NCBI GenBank assembly: GCA_030695565.1
Contig: JAUYRZ010000085.1
Location: forward strand, 156,389 to 220,388
Direction: 5' to 3'
DNA from: Archangium sp.
GTDB lineage: Bacteria > Myxococcota > Myxococcia > Myxococcales > Myxococcaceae
DNA: 64,000 nt
Shown one piece after another: positions 1 to 8,372 of this stretch. Both the position numbers and the translations under genes were made by a program. Numbering within the stretch: position 1 is the stretch's first letter; each line of letters starts with the position of its first letter. Under the pieces are notes generated by a model. That model saw nothing but the letters and a program-made list of their open reading frames with translations, did not search any database and was not told the DNA's origin.

Positions 1-1566
1 GGTCACCGTCAGTCGTTTGCTGAGGGTGGTGGTCATCGCGGTGCGCGCGTTGGTGCACAGCTGCGCGATCACCTGCTCGAGCTGCTCCGAGTCGCCGTCG
101 ATCATCACCGGGCTCGTGGGCATCACCACCTCGAGCGTCACGCCAGGGGAGCGCTCCTTCTCGAGGGCCATGGTCTTCTTCACCACCGCCGCCAGATCCA
201 TCGGCGCCAGCGCGACCTCGCCCCGCTTCTGTGAGAAGCGGAGCAGCTGCAGGGTGATCTCCCGGCACCGGTGCGCGCTGTCTTCGATCTGCTTGAGCAG
301 CGAGAAGTTGTCGTCGGTCTCCTTGGTGTCCATCAGGAGCAGCTGCGCGTTGCCGAGGATGCCCACCAGCGGGTTGTTGATCTCGTGCGCGACGCCCGCG
401 CCGAGCTGACCGATGGCGGCGAGCTTCTGCGCCTCGAGCAGGTACGCCTGGGCCGCGCGCAGATCGGCGGTGGCTTCGTCGACCTTGCGCTTGAGCTCGT
501 CGTTCCACTGCTGGAGCCGCGCGCGGGAGAGCTCCAGCTCGGCGCCCATGGCGTTGAAGGTCTTGCCGAGCGCGGTGAGCTCGTCGCCGCCCGTGAGCTC
601 GGCGCGTTTCGAGAGATCACCTCGAGCAAAGGCGTCGGCCAGGGCGCCCAACTGCTCGAGCCGTGAGGCCAGCCAGCGGGTGAAGAAGATCGAGACGATG
701 ACCAGGAGCAGCACCGTGCCGCCCATGCCGCCCAGCACGCTCTGCCTCAGCGAGCGGATGGGCCTCCGCGCGGCCTCGAGCGGAATCGAGGTCACCGCGG
801 TGAGCCCGAGCTTGCCCGGCACCCTGGCGAGTGAGAGCTGCTCGGTGGAAGAGGTGGCGAGGTCGAGACCGGCGCGCACCGCGGCCATGCGTTCGGGATC
901 GAGGGTGGAGACCTTCTGGTGCCACTGACTGCTGGCCACCACGCGGCCGTCGGCGTCGACGATCTCGAGAGTGGTGACGCTGGGGGCGTGTTCGACCAGC
1001 CACCGATCGAGGACCGTCAGGGTGAGCGCCAGCACCACCATGGGGGACGTAGCGCCGCGCGGCCCGACCTGGATGGCGGCGGGCATCCAGGGGCCACCTC
1101 CACTGTCTTGAGCAGAGCCGAGCGCCATCTGGCCGGGTTCACCGAAGGTGGAAAGCGTCACCAGCGGGAGCAGCTTGGCGAGCTCATCGCGGGTGACGTC
1201 GATCTGGGGGCGGCCGTCGAGTTCGTCGACGAGAGGGGCGAAGTCGGGCCGTGCGGGGTCGACCAGGGTGGCCGCGACCACCACGGAAGATTGGCTGGAG
1301 AGCAGGCGGAGCCCGCCCGCGGCTTCATCGGCGGTGACGTTCGGCCAGTCGATCAGCAGCGCGGATTGAGCGAGCGCTTCGAGGGAGACGGCGAGCTGGG
1401 TGCCGGTCGCTTCGGCCGCGGCGGCGGCGAGGGCGCGTTGTTCACGCTCGAGGCGGGAAGCGAGTTCACGTTCGGCTTCACGCAGCAGCCAGAAGCCCGC
1501 GAAGGCGAGCGGGATCACCGCGGCCGCGAGCACGAACAACAGCAGCTTCTGGGACAGCCGCAGCAT
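1..1566 (-). CDS. Sensor histidine kinase, NtrB-like, 3' part outside window
   Basis: Membrane sensor kinase that would autophosphorylate on His and pass phosphate to a response regulator. From the ATG at 1566 the frame stays open for 522 codons to the window edge. Visible in order: an N-terminal membrane helix (about residues 8-22), an extracytoplasmic sensing region, a second helix near residue 290, a HAMP segment, a coiled coil, and a HisKA H-box reading VAHEINNPLVGI. That H-box form is typical of NtrB-type kinases. An N-box-like stretch (QLCTNARTAM) follows, but the G-boxes of the ATPase domain lie beyond the edge. The signal and partner regulator cannot be told from this window. The downstream neighbour in the sequence, a multi-receiver hybrid kinase, is on the same strand about 100 bases upstream of it, separated by a repeat pair. 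Confidence 0.85.
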   Translation of the reverse strand, partial: MLRLSQKLLLFVLAAAVIPLAFAGFWLLREAERELASRLEREQRALAAAAAEATGTQLAVSLEALAQSALLIDWPNVTADEAAGGLRLLSSQSSVVVAATLVDPARPDFAPLVDELDGRPQIDVTRDELAKLLPLVTLSTFGEPGQMALGSAQDSGGGPWMPAAIQVGPRGATSPMVVLALTLTVLDRWLVEHAPSVTTLEIVDADGRVVASSQWHQKVSTLDPERMAAVRAGLDLATSSTEQLSLARVPGKLGLTAVTSIPLEAARRPIRSLRQSVLGGMGGTVLLLVIVSIFFTRWLASRLEQLGALADAFARGDLSKRAELTGGDELTALGKTFNAMGAELELSRARLQQWNDELKRKVDEATADLRAAQAYLLEAQKLAAIGQLGAGVAHEINNPLVGILGNAQLLLMDTKETDDNFSLLKQIEDSAHRCREITLQLLRFSQKRGEVALAPMDLAAVVKKTMALEKERSPGVTLEVVMPTSPVMIDGDSEQLEQVIAQLCTNARTAMTTTLSKRLTVT

Positions 1567-1579
1567 CTCGAGAACGATA

Positions 1580-1667
1580 CTCCCTCTCCCTTCGGGAGAG
1601 GGTTGGGGTGCGGGCCTCCCGAAGAAACACGCCCCTGACCCCGACCCTCTCCCGAAGGGAGAGGGAG
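1580..1667. repeat. Inverted pair of GC-rich hairpin repeats
   Basis: Two copies of one element face each other between two minus-strand kinase genes. The first (1580-1614) has perfect 9-base arms CCCTCTCCC and GGGAGAGGG at 1582-1602 with a 3-base loop. The second (1632-1667) is nearly its reverse complement, with arms at 1645-1665. Related single copies occur at seven other places in this window. The layout resembles a REP/BIME doublet. It may also act as a transcription terminator for the upstream gene, although no T-run follows. Confidence 0.8.
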
Positions 1668-1673
1668 ACAAGT

Positions 1674-4600
1674 TCATGCAGTTCGTTGAGTCGTATCTGC
1701 CTGATCGCTGCGCAGCACCACGCTGCCCGTCACCGCCTTCGCGCGCTTCTTCAGCTCCGCCGCCATGCGCGCGAGCTCAGGGTGATCGACCGTGCCATCC
1801 GTCATCACCGCCGCGATCGACACGCTCATCACGGGGAACTTCCGCCGCTGACCGTACCGATCCTCAGCCTCGATGTACCCGCGCTCACGATCACCCCGCT
1901 CGTAATAGAGCGGGATGATCCGATCGAAGGACTCGATCAACCGCCTGCAGATCGCATCGACCTGGTCGGGCCGCACGATGAACACGAAGTCATCACCGGC
2001 CACATGCCCGACGAACTCCGAGCCATCGCCCATCTGCGAGACCACTTCCCGCAGCAGATCCGCGGTCTGCTTCACCACGCCATCGGCCTTGGCGAAGCCG
2101 TAGAAGTCGTTGAACGCCTTCAAGTTGTCGAGGTCGAGGTAGCAGAACGCGAACGGAGACTTCTCGCGCAACCGCCGCTGCACCTCGCGTTCGATCGCCG
2201 CTGAGCCCGGCAGCAACGTGGTGGGGCTCGCGCTCGTATCGGCCATGCGGCGGCGAAGCACCGACTCCACCCGCGCCCCCAGCTCGAGCGCATCGAACGG
2301 CTTGGTCAGGTAGTCATCACCACCGAGCTTGAGCGCCCGAACCTTCGCCGACGTATCGCCGCGCGCCGAGATGAAGATCACCGACATCGGCCCGCCCGCC
2401 CGATCCGCCTTGAGCGTCTCGAAGAAGCGGAAACCATCACCATCCGGCAACGACACATCGAGCAGGAGCAGCTCAGGCCGTTTGCGCGCGATGCACGCGG
2501 TCGCCTCGGCCACCGTGCCTGCGCGATCGACGTCGAAGCCCTGATTCGAGAGCACCTCGGCACAGATCGCGGTGATCTGCGGATCGTCATCGACCACCAG
2601 CACGCGACCGCGGCTGCCCTGGCGCTCCTTGAGCAACGCCTCGACGCTCGACAGAAAGCTCGCGGTGGTCAGCGGCTTGAGCAGGAACGCGCTGGCCCCC
2701 GCCCTCAACGCCTCTTCCCTCACGTCGGCACCCGACACCATCAACACCCGCGCCGCCTTGGTCTCGGGATCGTGGCGGAGAATCTCGAGCAGCCCCAGGC
2801 CCTCCACGTCAGGCAGCCGGTGATCCAGGGTGATCACATCAGGCCGTACCCGGCGCGCCACGGCGAGCGCGTCGTGACCGCGATCAGACACGATCACCTT
2901 GAAGCCAGCGCTGAGCAGCCGCGCCTTGAGCAGCCAGGCGATCTGCGGCTCGTCTTCCACCACCAGCACCGTGCCCCGCGGAGACTTCACGGCCTCGTCG
3001 GGGGTGGGCGCCAGCTCCGGCGGCTCTTCCGGGAAGACGGCGACGAACCGCGCGCCCTCGGCGATCGACTCCGCCCAGATGCGCCCGCCATGCGACTCGA
3101 CGATGGTGCGGCAGATCGACAAGCCGAGGCCCGTGCCCGGCAACGAGTGCGTCTTCGCCGAACGCGCCTGCTCGAAGCGATCGAAGATCCGCTCGAGATC
3201 CGGCTCGGCGATCGCCTCACCTGAGTTCCACACGGCCAGCACCGCGCTGCCCGGCAGCTCCGCCGAGTGGCCCACGGTCACCTTCACCGAGCCCCCCTGC
3301 GGGGTGAACTTCACCGCGTTGGTGAGCAGGTTGTTGATCACCTGGTTGATCCGGTTCGGATCCGCCAGCAGCTTCACGTCGCTGGCGGTCTCGAAGGCCA
3401 CCTCGACTTTGCGCTCGCTGAACGACGGCCCGTAGCGCTCGACGGCCACCTTCACCAGCTCGTCGAGCCGCATGAGCTGAAAGTCCATGCGCATGCCACC
3501 CTGCTCGAACTTCGCGAGGTCGAGCAGATCGTCGACCAGCGCGTTGAGGCGCTCGGTCGATTCACGCGCCATCGAGAGGAAACGCTTCTGCTTCTCGTTG
3601 ATGTCACCCGCCAGGCGGTTGAGCACCAGGTCGAGCGCGCCGGCGATGCTGGTCAGCGGCGTGCGCAGCTCATGGCTGATGATGCCGACGAACTCGTCTT
3701 TCCGCTGAGCCAGCAGCTTCTGCTCACTCACGTCGCGCAGCACCAACACCAGGCCCTTGAGCTCACGCGCCGCGCCGGCCACCGGAGTGACCACCAGCTC
3801 GAGATCGCGCTCGTTGAGCCGCAGCTCCTCGCGCATGGTCTTGGCGCCGCCGTACTCCCAGCCGCGCACCAGCTCGAAGGGTGAGAGCCCCAACGTCGCC
3901 GTCAGCCGCTCGAAGTCAGGCCGCGCGTCATCACTGCCGAACCCCAGGAACTCGCGAGCGGCGCGGTTGACCACCACCACCCCGCCCTTCGCGTCGGTCA
4001 GGATCACCCCGTCGCCCATCGCCTCGACCATCTGCTCGATGCGCAGGCGGGCTTCACGTTCGGTCGCCCGCACGTGGGTGATCGCGTCGGTGGTCTGGTT
4101 GACCAGCAAGTCGAGCAGCTCACCGTCGTCGGTGCTGTACGAATCAGGGCGCGTCGAGAAGAGCGCCAGGGTACCCACGGTCTGCTTCTCGGAGACCAAC
4201 GGCACCGAGATCGCGCAGGCGAACGTCGAGAGCCCCTCAGCCACGCCGGCGATCTCACCGCCGACGTTGGTGGTCACCTTCTCTTCCGGCAGCACCACCC
4301 CGGCCGCCTTGCGGTGCGCCGACAACACGGAGTCCTTCACATGAAGGAGCGCGCTCTCGTTCATCGCAGTGGTGCAGCGAATGCGCAGCGCGGCGGTCTG
4401 ACCGTCACTCGCTTCGATCAGCACCGCGCTCGCGTCATGCGGCAACACGCGGCCGACCGTGGCCAGCAGGCGATCGACGATGGCATCCAGCGAAGGCGCG
4501 TCTTTCGCGCTCTGCCGGCTCACCTCGTACATCACGTTCAACGCCTCGACGCGTTTGTGCAGCGACTCGACCAGGCGCTCCTTCTCTTTGCGCAGCTGAG

Positions 4601-4967
4601 CGACGGCCAGCGCGTTGCGCACCGTCATCGTGAGATCGTTGATGTCCCACGGCTTGGTGACGTAGCGGAACACCTGCCCCTCGTTGATCGCGGAGATCAG
4701 ATCGTTGGGGTTCGTGTACGCGGTGAGGAGGATCGTGGTGACCCCGATGCCTTCCTTCCTCGCTTCACGCACGAGCTCGATGCCCGTCATGTCGGGCATC
4801 TTCTGATCGGTGATCAACAGATCGACGGGCCGGCTGCGCAAAATCTCCAGCGCTTCAGGCCCTGACTTCGCGGTGAGCACGAGCGCGAGCCGGTCGAACA
4901 TGCGGCAAAGCACGTCGAGCACGTTGGGCTCGTCATCGACGCACAGAATGGTTGGCTTCACGGTCAC
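1674..4967 (-). CDS. Hybrid histidine kinase: REC-GAF-PAS-HisKA-HATPase-REC-REC-degenerate GGDEF
   Basis: Large soluble signalling protein of 1097 residues with no membrane helix. Domain order by rough residue position: receiver (5-120, phospho-Asp in ITDQKMPD), GAF-like (160-300), PAS (305-420), HisKA (425-495, H-box ISHELRTPLTSI), HATPase (535-650, GTGLGLSI), receiver (668-790, TLDHRLPD), receiver (795-915, LLDVSLPDGDG), GGDEF-like domain (930-1090). The GGDEF signature is AGDDF and no RxxD inhibitory site precedes it, so diguanylate cyclase activity is doubtful. It may bind c-di-GMP or serve in protein contact (inference; the M. xanthus kinase SgmT also carries an inactive GGDEF domain). 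GTG start at 4967; another GTG lies two codons in. It sits 67 bases downstream of the Mla-type operon on the same strand. Confidence 0.9.
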   Translation of the reverse strand: MTVKPTILCVDDEPNVLDVLCRMFDRLALVLTAKSGPEALEILRSRPVDLLITDQKMPDMTGIELVREARKEGIGVTTILLTAYTNPNDLISAINEGQVFRYVTKPWDINDLTMTVRNALAVAQLRKEKERLVESLHKRVEALNVMYEVSRQSAKDAPSLDAIVDRLLATVGRVLPHDASAVLIEASDGQTAALRIRCTTAMNESALLHVKDSVLSAHRKAAGVVLPEEKVTTNVGGEIAGVAEGLSTFACAISVPLVSEKQTVGTLALFSTRPDSYSTDDGELLDLLVNQTTDAITHVRATEREARLRIEQMVEAMGDGVILTDAKGGVVVVNRAAREFLGFGSDDARPDFERLTATLGLSPFELVRGWEYGGAKTMREELRLNERDLELVVTPVAGAARELKGLVLVLRDVSEQKLLAQRKDEFVGIISHELRTPLTSIAGALDLVLNRLAGDINEKQKRFLSMARESTERLNALVDDLLDLAKFEQGGMRMDFQLMRLDELVKVAVERYGPSFSERKVEVAFETASDVKLLADPNRINQVINNLLTNAVKFTPQGGSVKVTVGHSAELPGSAVLAVWNSGEAIAEPDLERIFDRFEQARSAKTHSLPGTGLGLSICRTIVESHGGRIWAESIAEGARFVAVFPEEPPELAPTPDEAVKSPRGTVLVVEDEPQIAWLLKARLLSAGFKVIVSDRGHDALAVARRVRPDVITLDHRLPDVEGLGLLEILRHDPETKAARVLMVSGADVREEALRAGASAFLLKPLTTASFLSSVEALLKERQGSRGRVLVVDDDPQITAICAEVLSNQGFDVDRAGTVAEATACIARKRPELLLLDVSLPDGDGFRFFETLKADRAGGPMSVIFISARGDTSAKVRALKLGGDDYLTKPFDALELGARVESVLRRRMADTSASPTTLLPGSAAIEREVQRRLREKSPFAFCYLDLDNLKAFNDFYGFAKADGVVKQTADLLREVVSQMGDGSEFVGHVAGDDFVFIVRPDQVDAICRRLIESFDRIIPLYYERGDRERGYIEAEDRYGQRRKFPVMSVSIAAVMTDGTVDHPELARMAAELKKRAKAVTGSVVLRSDQADTTQRTA

Positions 4968-5034
4968 GGGGGGACCTGCAGTGTAGGCCGCTCCAGCCCC
5001 GGGTCGAAAAACCTACATTGCCTACCTGCCCTGA

Positions 5035-6174
5035 CTACTTCTTCTCCTGCGGCTTGCCCGCGGCGTCGATCTTCTCGCCGTTGCTGATCGACATGCGCAC
5101 GAGCTCACGGAGCACCCGGTTGCGCTTGATGTTGCCGAGGATCTCCTTGAGGTCCTCGTACACCGTCGGATCGTTGATCACCGCGCCCAAGGTGCCTTCG
5201 CCCGCATTCACCCGCGAGGTGATCTTCTTCACGTCAGCCACCGCGGAGGCCAGGTCACCCAGCAGCGACTTCGCGTCGCCATAGACCAGTTGGTACACCG
5301 CGCCGTCCTTGGTGGTCTTGGCGTCGTGAATGAGCTTCGCCAGCTCGTCGGCCGCTTCACCGAGGTCGGTCACCGCCATGGCCACCTTCTTGTCGTAGAT
5401 GAGCGCGTGCAGTGAGCCCTCGCCGTTCTTCACGTCGGCGAGCAGCACGTCGACCTTGGCCACTGCGCTGTCGAGCCGCACCGCCACCGCCGAGGCGCTG
5501 GTGAGCAGGCCCTTCAGATCGTCGCTCGCCTTCTTGTCGTAGATGAGCGTGTGGGCCACGCCCTTGCCGCCTTCGATCTCCGCCGCGATGTTGCGCGCCG
5601 AGCGGATGAACTGGAGCACGTCGTTCTGGATCTCAGGCGTGGTGTACGACTGCACGCCGGAGCGCAGGTCGCGCGTGATGCCCACCGCGTTGTCGATCAC
5701 CTCGCCCGTGGCTTTCAGCAGTGACGAGATGTCGCCCGAGGTGCCGGTGGGCAGCTCGCCGTGGTTGGGCACGATGTCCTTTTCAGGAGAGCCCAGGGAG
5801 ATGTCGACCGCCTTGTCGCCGAGCACGCCACGGCCCGTCACGCGCGCGATCGAGTCGGCGCGCAGGCGCTCCTGAAAGCGGTTGCTGATCTCCATGGTGA
5901 CGATGATGCGTTTGTCGCCGAGGTCGGGCGCGAAGCTGATCTTCGAGACCTTGCCCACCGTGAGACCACCCAGGCGCACCGGGGAGTCGAGCGCGAGGCC
6001 GTCGACGTTCTCGAAGGCGCCCGTGTAGACGTTGGCTTCTTCGAAGAGCCGGCGCTCCTTGCCGATCACGAAGACCACGATTCCGGCCAGGGCGAGGCCG
6101 AGCGCGATGAACAGCCCCGCGCGAATGATCACGCGCCGCTCACGCTCTGCTGGATTGACGGGTGCGTCTGCCAT
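5035..6174 (-). CDS. mlaD: MlaD-like MCE-domain protein
   Basis: Substrate-binding subunit of an Mla-type phospholipid transporter, anchored in the inner membrane with its MCE domain in the periplasm. An N-terminal helix lies at residues 16-38, followed by one MCE domain (about 40-120) with the typical segment SPVRLGGLTVGKV. A long helical C-terminal part follows (about 150-379) that should extend across the periplasm, much longer than the 183-residue E. coli MlaD and closer to the longer single-MCE proteins of other bacteria. It starts 3 bases after the stop of the ATPase gene, so it is surely co-transcribed with it. The function assignment rests on family and operon; the direction of lipid transport is not known. 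Confidence 0.88.
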   Translation of the reverse strand: MADAPVNPAERERRVIIRAGLFIALGLALAGIVVFVIGKERRLFEEANVYTGAFENVDGLALDSPVRLGGLTVGKVSKISFAPDLGDKRIIVTMEISNRFQERLRADSIARVTGRGVLGDKAVDISLGSPEKDIVPNHGELPTGTSGDISSLLKATGEVIDNAVGITRDLRSGVQSYTTPEIQNDVLQFIRSARNIAAEIEGGKGVAHTLIYDKKASDDLKGLLTSASAVAVRLDSAVAKVDVLLADVKNGEGSLHALIYDKKVAMAVTDLGEAADELAKLIHDAKTTKDGAVYQLVYGDAKSLLGDLASAVADVKKITSRVNAGEGTLGAVINDPTVYEDLKEILGNIKRNRVLRELVRMSISNGEKIDAAGKPQEKK

Positions 6175-6177
6175 GGG

Positions 6178-6936
6178 TCAGCTCTTCCTCGCGTCGAAGA
6201 ACGCGCGTACGTCTGGGTTCGTCGAGGCCTGCATCTCTTTGACCGTACCGCTGGCCACGATCTTCCGTTTCGAGAGCATGGCCATCCTGTCACTGACTCG
6301 AAACGCACTGTCCATGTCGTGGGTGACCACGATCGAGGTGCAACCCAACTGCTTCTTCATCGAGATGATCAACTCGTCGATCACCCGGGTGCTGATGGGA
6401 TCGAGGCCGGTGGTCGGCTCGTCGTAGAGGATCACCTCGGGCTCGATGGCGATGGCGCGCGCGAGGCCGACGCGTTTGCGCATGCCTCCCGAGAGATCGG
6501 ACGGCCGCATCAGCTCGATGCCCGGCAGGTTCACCATCTTGAGGTTCTTCGCCACCCGTTCGGCGATCTGCGCCTCGCTGAGCTCCTTCAGGTGCTCGCG
6601 CAGGGGGTAGGCGATGTTCTCGCCGACGGTGAGCGAGTCGAACAACGCGGCGCCCTGGAACACCATGGCCACCCGCTTGCGCACCTCGCGGATCTCTTTT
6701 TCACCGTAGGTGGTGACGTCGCCGCCCTCGAAGAGGATGTTGCCGCGATCGGGGTAGATCAGGCCGATGAGGCACTTGAGCATCACGCTCTTGCCCGTGC
6801 CAGAGCCGCCGATGATCGTCAGCGTCTCGCCGCGACGCACCTCGAGATCGAGGCCCTCGAAGATGCGCTTGGGCCCGAACGCCTTGTAGACGTTCTTCCA
6901 GCTGATCAACGTCTCGCCCACGGCCGTGTTCGTCAC
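6178..6936 (-). CDS. mlaF: MlaF-like ABC transporter ATPase
   Basis: ATPase that powers the Mla-type lipid transporter on the cytoplasmic face of the inner membrane. Walker A is GGSGTGKS, the signature motif is LSGGMRKR, and Walker B is VILYDEPTTGLD, followed by the switch His in VVTHDMDS. I place the start at the GTG at 6936, which overlaps the permease stop as GTGA. A frame reading further upstream to 7065 only gives Arg/His-rich shadow sequence of the permease gene. The resulting 252-residue length fits the family (E. coli MlaF is about 269). It lies between mlaE and mlaD, the usual order. Confidence 0.92.
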   Translation of the reverse strand: MTNTAVGETLISWKNVYKAFGPKRIFEGLDLEVRRGETLTIIGGSGTGKSVMLKCLIGLIYPDRGNILFEGGDVTTYGEKEIREVRKRVAMVFQGAALFDSLTVGENIAYPLREHLKELSEAQIAERVAKNLKMVNLPGIELMRPSDLSGGMRKRVGLARAIAIEPEVILYDEPTTGLDPISTRVIDELIISMKKQLGCTSIVVTHDMDSAFRVSDRMAMLSKRKIVASGTVKEMQASTNPDVRAFFDARKS

Positions 6937-7778
6937 AGGGCGAGGAAGAGCTTGGTGAGGAAGAAGTCCGACAGCAAGACGCCGACCGAGGTGATGGCCA
7001 CGGTCTCGGTGGTGGCCCGGCCGACGCCTTCGGTGCCGCCGGTGACCTCGAAGCCTTTGTAGCAACCGACCACGGCGATGATGATGCCGAAGACCGCGCT
7101 CTTGGCGATGCCCGAGGTGAAGTCGAAGATGTCGGCGGTCTCCACAGCCGAGCGGAAGTACTGCTCCATGGGGATGTCGTATTGCGTGGAGCCGACCACG
7201 CTGCCCGCCACCAGCCCGAACACGTCGGCCAGCGCGGTGAGCGTGGGGATCACGATGAAGCAGGCGATCAGCCGCGGGGTGACCAGCTTCTTCACCGGGT
7301 CTGCGCCCAGCGCGGAGATGGCGTCGATCTGCTCGGTCACCTTCATCGAGCCGAGCTCCGCGGTGATGCCTGAGCCGATGCGCGCGCCCACCGTGAGCGC
7401 GGTGAGCACCGGCCCCAGCTCGCGGAAGAGCGTGAGCACCACCACCTTGCCCACGGTGTGCTGAATGCCGAAACGCGCCATGAAGAAGGCGAACTGCAGC
7501 GTCATCACCAGGCCCGCGAAGACGGCGGTGAGGGTGGCCAGCGAGAGTGAACGCGTGCCCAGCATTTCGATCTGGTAGGCGACGGTGCCCATCGAGAACG
7601 GCCGGGTGAAGGCGCGCCTTGCCGCGCGCACCAGCATCACCATCATGCCGCCGAACGCACCGAAGGCGTCCTGCACGCGCGCGGAGAACGGGATGATCGC
7701 GGCCAGCTCCTGCTGGACCATGTCGGAGAGCTCGGTCTGGGCCGGCTCTTCCGGGTGCTGGGGCGTGCTGTCGGTCAC
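6933..7778 (-). CDS. mlaE: MlaE-like permease
   Basis: Inner-membrane permease subunit of the Mla-type transporter, 281 residues. It has a polar N-terminal stretch (about 1-45) and then the MlaE domain with five or six hydrophobic helices. It carries the family's conserved central segment around ELGPVLTALTVGARIGS and TAELGSMKVTEQIDA. GTG start at 7778 overlaps the stop of the upstream lipoprotein gene as GTGA, which suggests translational coupling. The N-terminal extension before the first helix is somewhat longer than in E. coli MlaE. No MlaB- or MlaC-like gene is seen next to it. Confidence 0.92.
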   Translation of the reverse strand: MTDSTPQHPEEPAQTELSDMVQQELAAIIPFSARVQDAFGAFGGMMVMLVRAARRAFTRPFSMGTVAYQIEMLGTRSLSLATLTAVFAGLVMTLQFAFFMARFGIQHTVGKVVVLTLFRELGPVLTALTVGARIGSGITAELGSMKVTEQIDAISALGADPVKKLVTPRLIACFIVIPTLTALADVFGLVAGSVVGSTQYDIPMEQYFRSAVETADIFDFTSGIAKSAVFGIIIAVVGCYKGFEVTGGTEGVGRATTETVAITSVGVLLSDFFLTKLFLAL

Positions 7779-8266
7779 GGCGCGCGCTCCTGGCGGAAGC
7801 CGGCGATCAAGGCCTCGAACTCAGCCTGGTGGACCGGTTCGAGGCCGGTGGGGCTGGCGTAGGTGAAGTCGTGCACGCACCCGTTCTTCTTGAGCACCAC
7901 CAGGTCGAGCGAGATCGGTACACCGTCGAGCTTCGCTCTCACCAGCGAACGCATGGCCTCGCGCCCGTCGAGCTGGAACCGGGTCTTGCTGAGCCACTCG
8001 CGGTCCGTGAAGCCGATCACGAGGTGGTTGGTGAGCACGTCGAGCTGCGGATCCTCGTGGCCGGTGCAGGTGGCGTTGATGCCGATGACGTGGCCTTGAT
8101 CGGAGACCCAGGCGAGATCGTTGTCGTCGAAGCCCGCGCGGCGCCAACCCTGCGGTTCGACCACGCGGTACGAGAGGCCGTCGCGGGTGAACTTGTCACC
8201 CGTCAGTCCGCCTCGACAGCCCGAGCTCAAGACGACCAACCCCAGGACTGTGATGCTGCGAAACAT
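7775..8266 (-). CDS. Putative lipoprotein at head of Mla-type operon
   Basis: Small secreted lipoprotein of 163 residues if translation starts at the ATG at 8266. The N-terminus MFRSITVLGLVVLSSGC has a hydrophobic segment and a lipobox (LSSGC), so the Cys at residue 17 should be lipidated. A start seven codons upstream is possible but would put extra residues before the signal peptide. The mature part has no domain I recognise. It is the first gene of the operon with mlaE, mlaF and mlaD and is coupled to mlaE by a GTGA overlap. It may be a periplasmic partner of the transporter, a role that MlaC or MlaA plays elsewhere, but nothing in the sequence proves this. Confidence 0.7.
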   Translation of the reverse strand: MFRSITVLGLVVLSSGCRGGLTGDKFTRDGLSYRVVEPQGWRRAGFDDNDLAWVSDQGHVIGINATCTGHEDPQLDVLTNHLVIGFTDREWLSKTRFQLDGREAMRSLVRAKLDGVPISLDLVVLKKNGCVHDFTYASPTGLEPVHQAEFEALIAGFRQERAP

Positions 8267-8314
8267 GTGGGCGGCAGTGTGCCCCATGATCGGCCCGCGA
8301 TGAAAAAATTGACT

Positions 8315-8330
8315 CTGTACGGCCGTTCAG
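8315..8330 (+). promoter_or_regulatory. LexA box upstream of lexA
   Basis: The 16-mer CTGTACGGCCGTTCAG fits the reported M. xanthus LexA consensus CTRHAMRYBYGTTCAG at 15 of 16 positions. It lies 43 bases before the lexA ATG and overlaps a promoter-like stretch (TTGACT at 8309-8314, CATACT at 8335-8340, a wide 20-base spacer). This implies autoregulation of lexA. Because the region is divergent, the box is also only about 50 bases from the start of the lipoprotein-mla operon. A weaker reverse-strand match lies at 8339-8354. Confidence 0.75.
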
Positions 8331-8372
8331 GAACCATACTGAACAGAGATCCAGCCTCACACGGAGCCGCCC

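Noticed and set aside
6937..7065. N-terminal extension of the MlaF ATPase
   Set aside because: Extra residues are Arg/His-rich shadow of the permease gene; the GTGA overlap at 6936 gives the normal family length.
8339..8354. Second LexA box in the lexA promoter
   Set aside because: Matches 13 of 16 positions on the reverse strand and misses in the central part; kept as a weak hint only, not as a feature.
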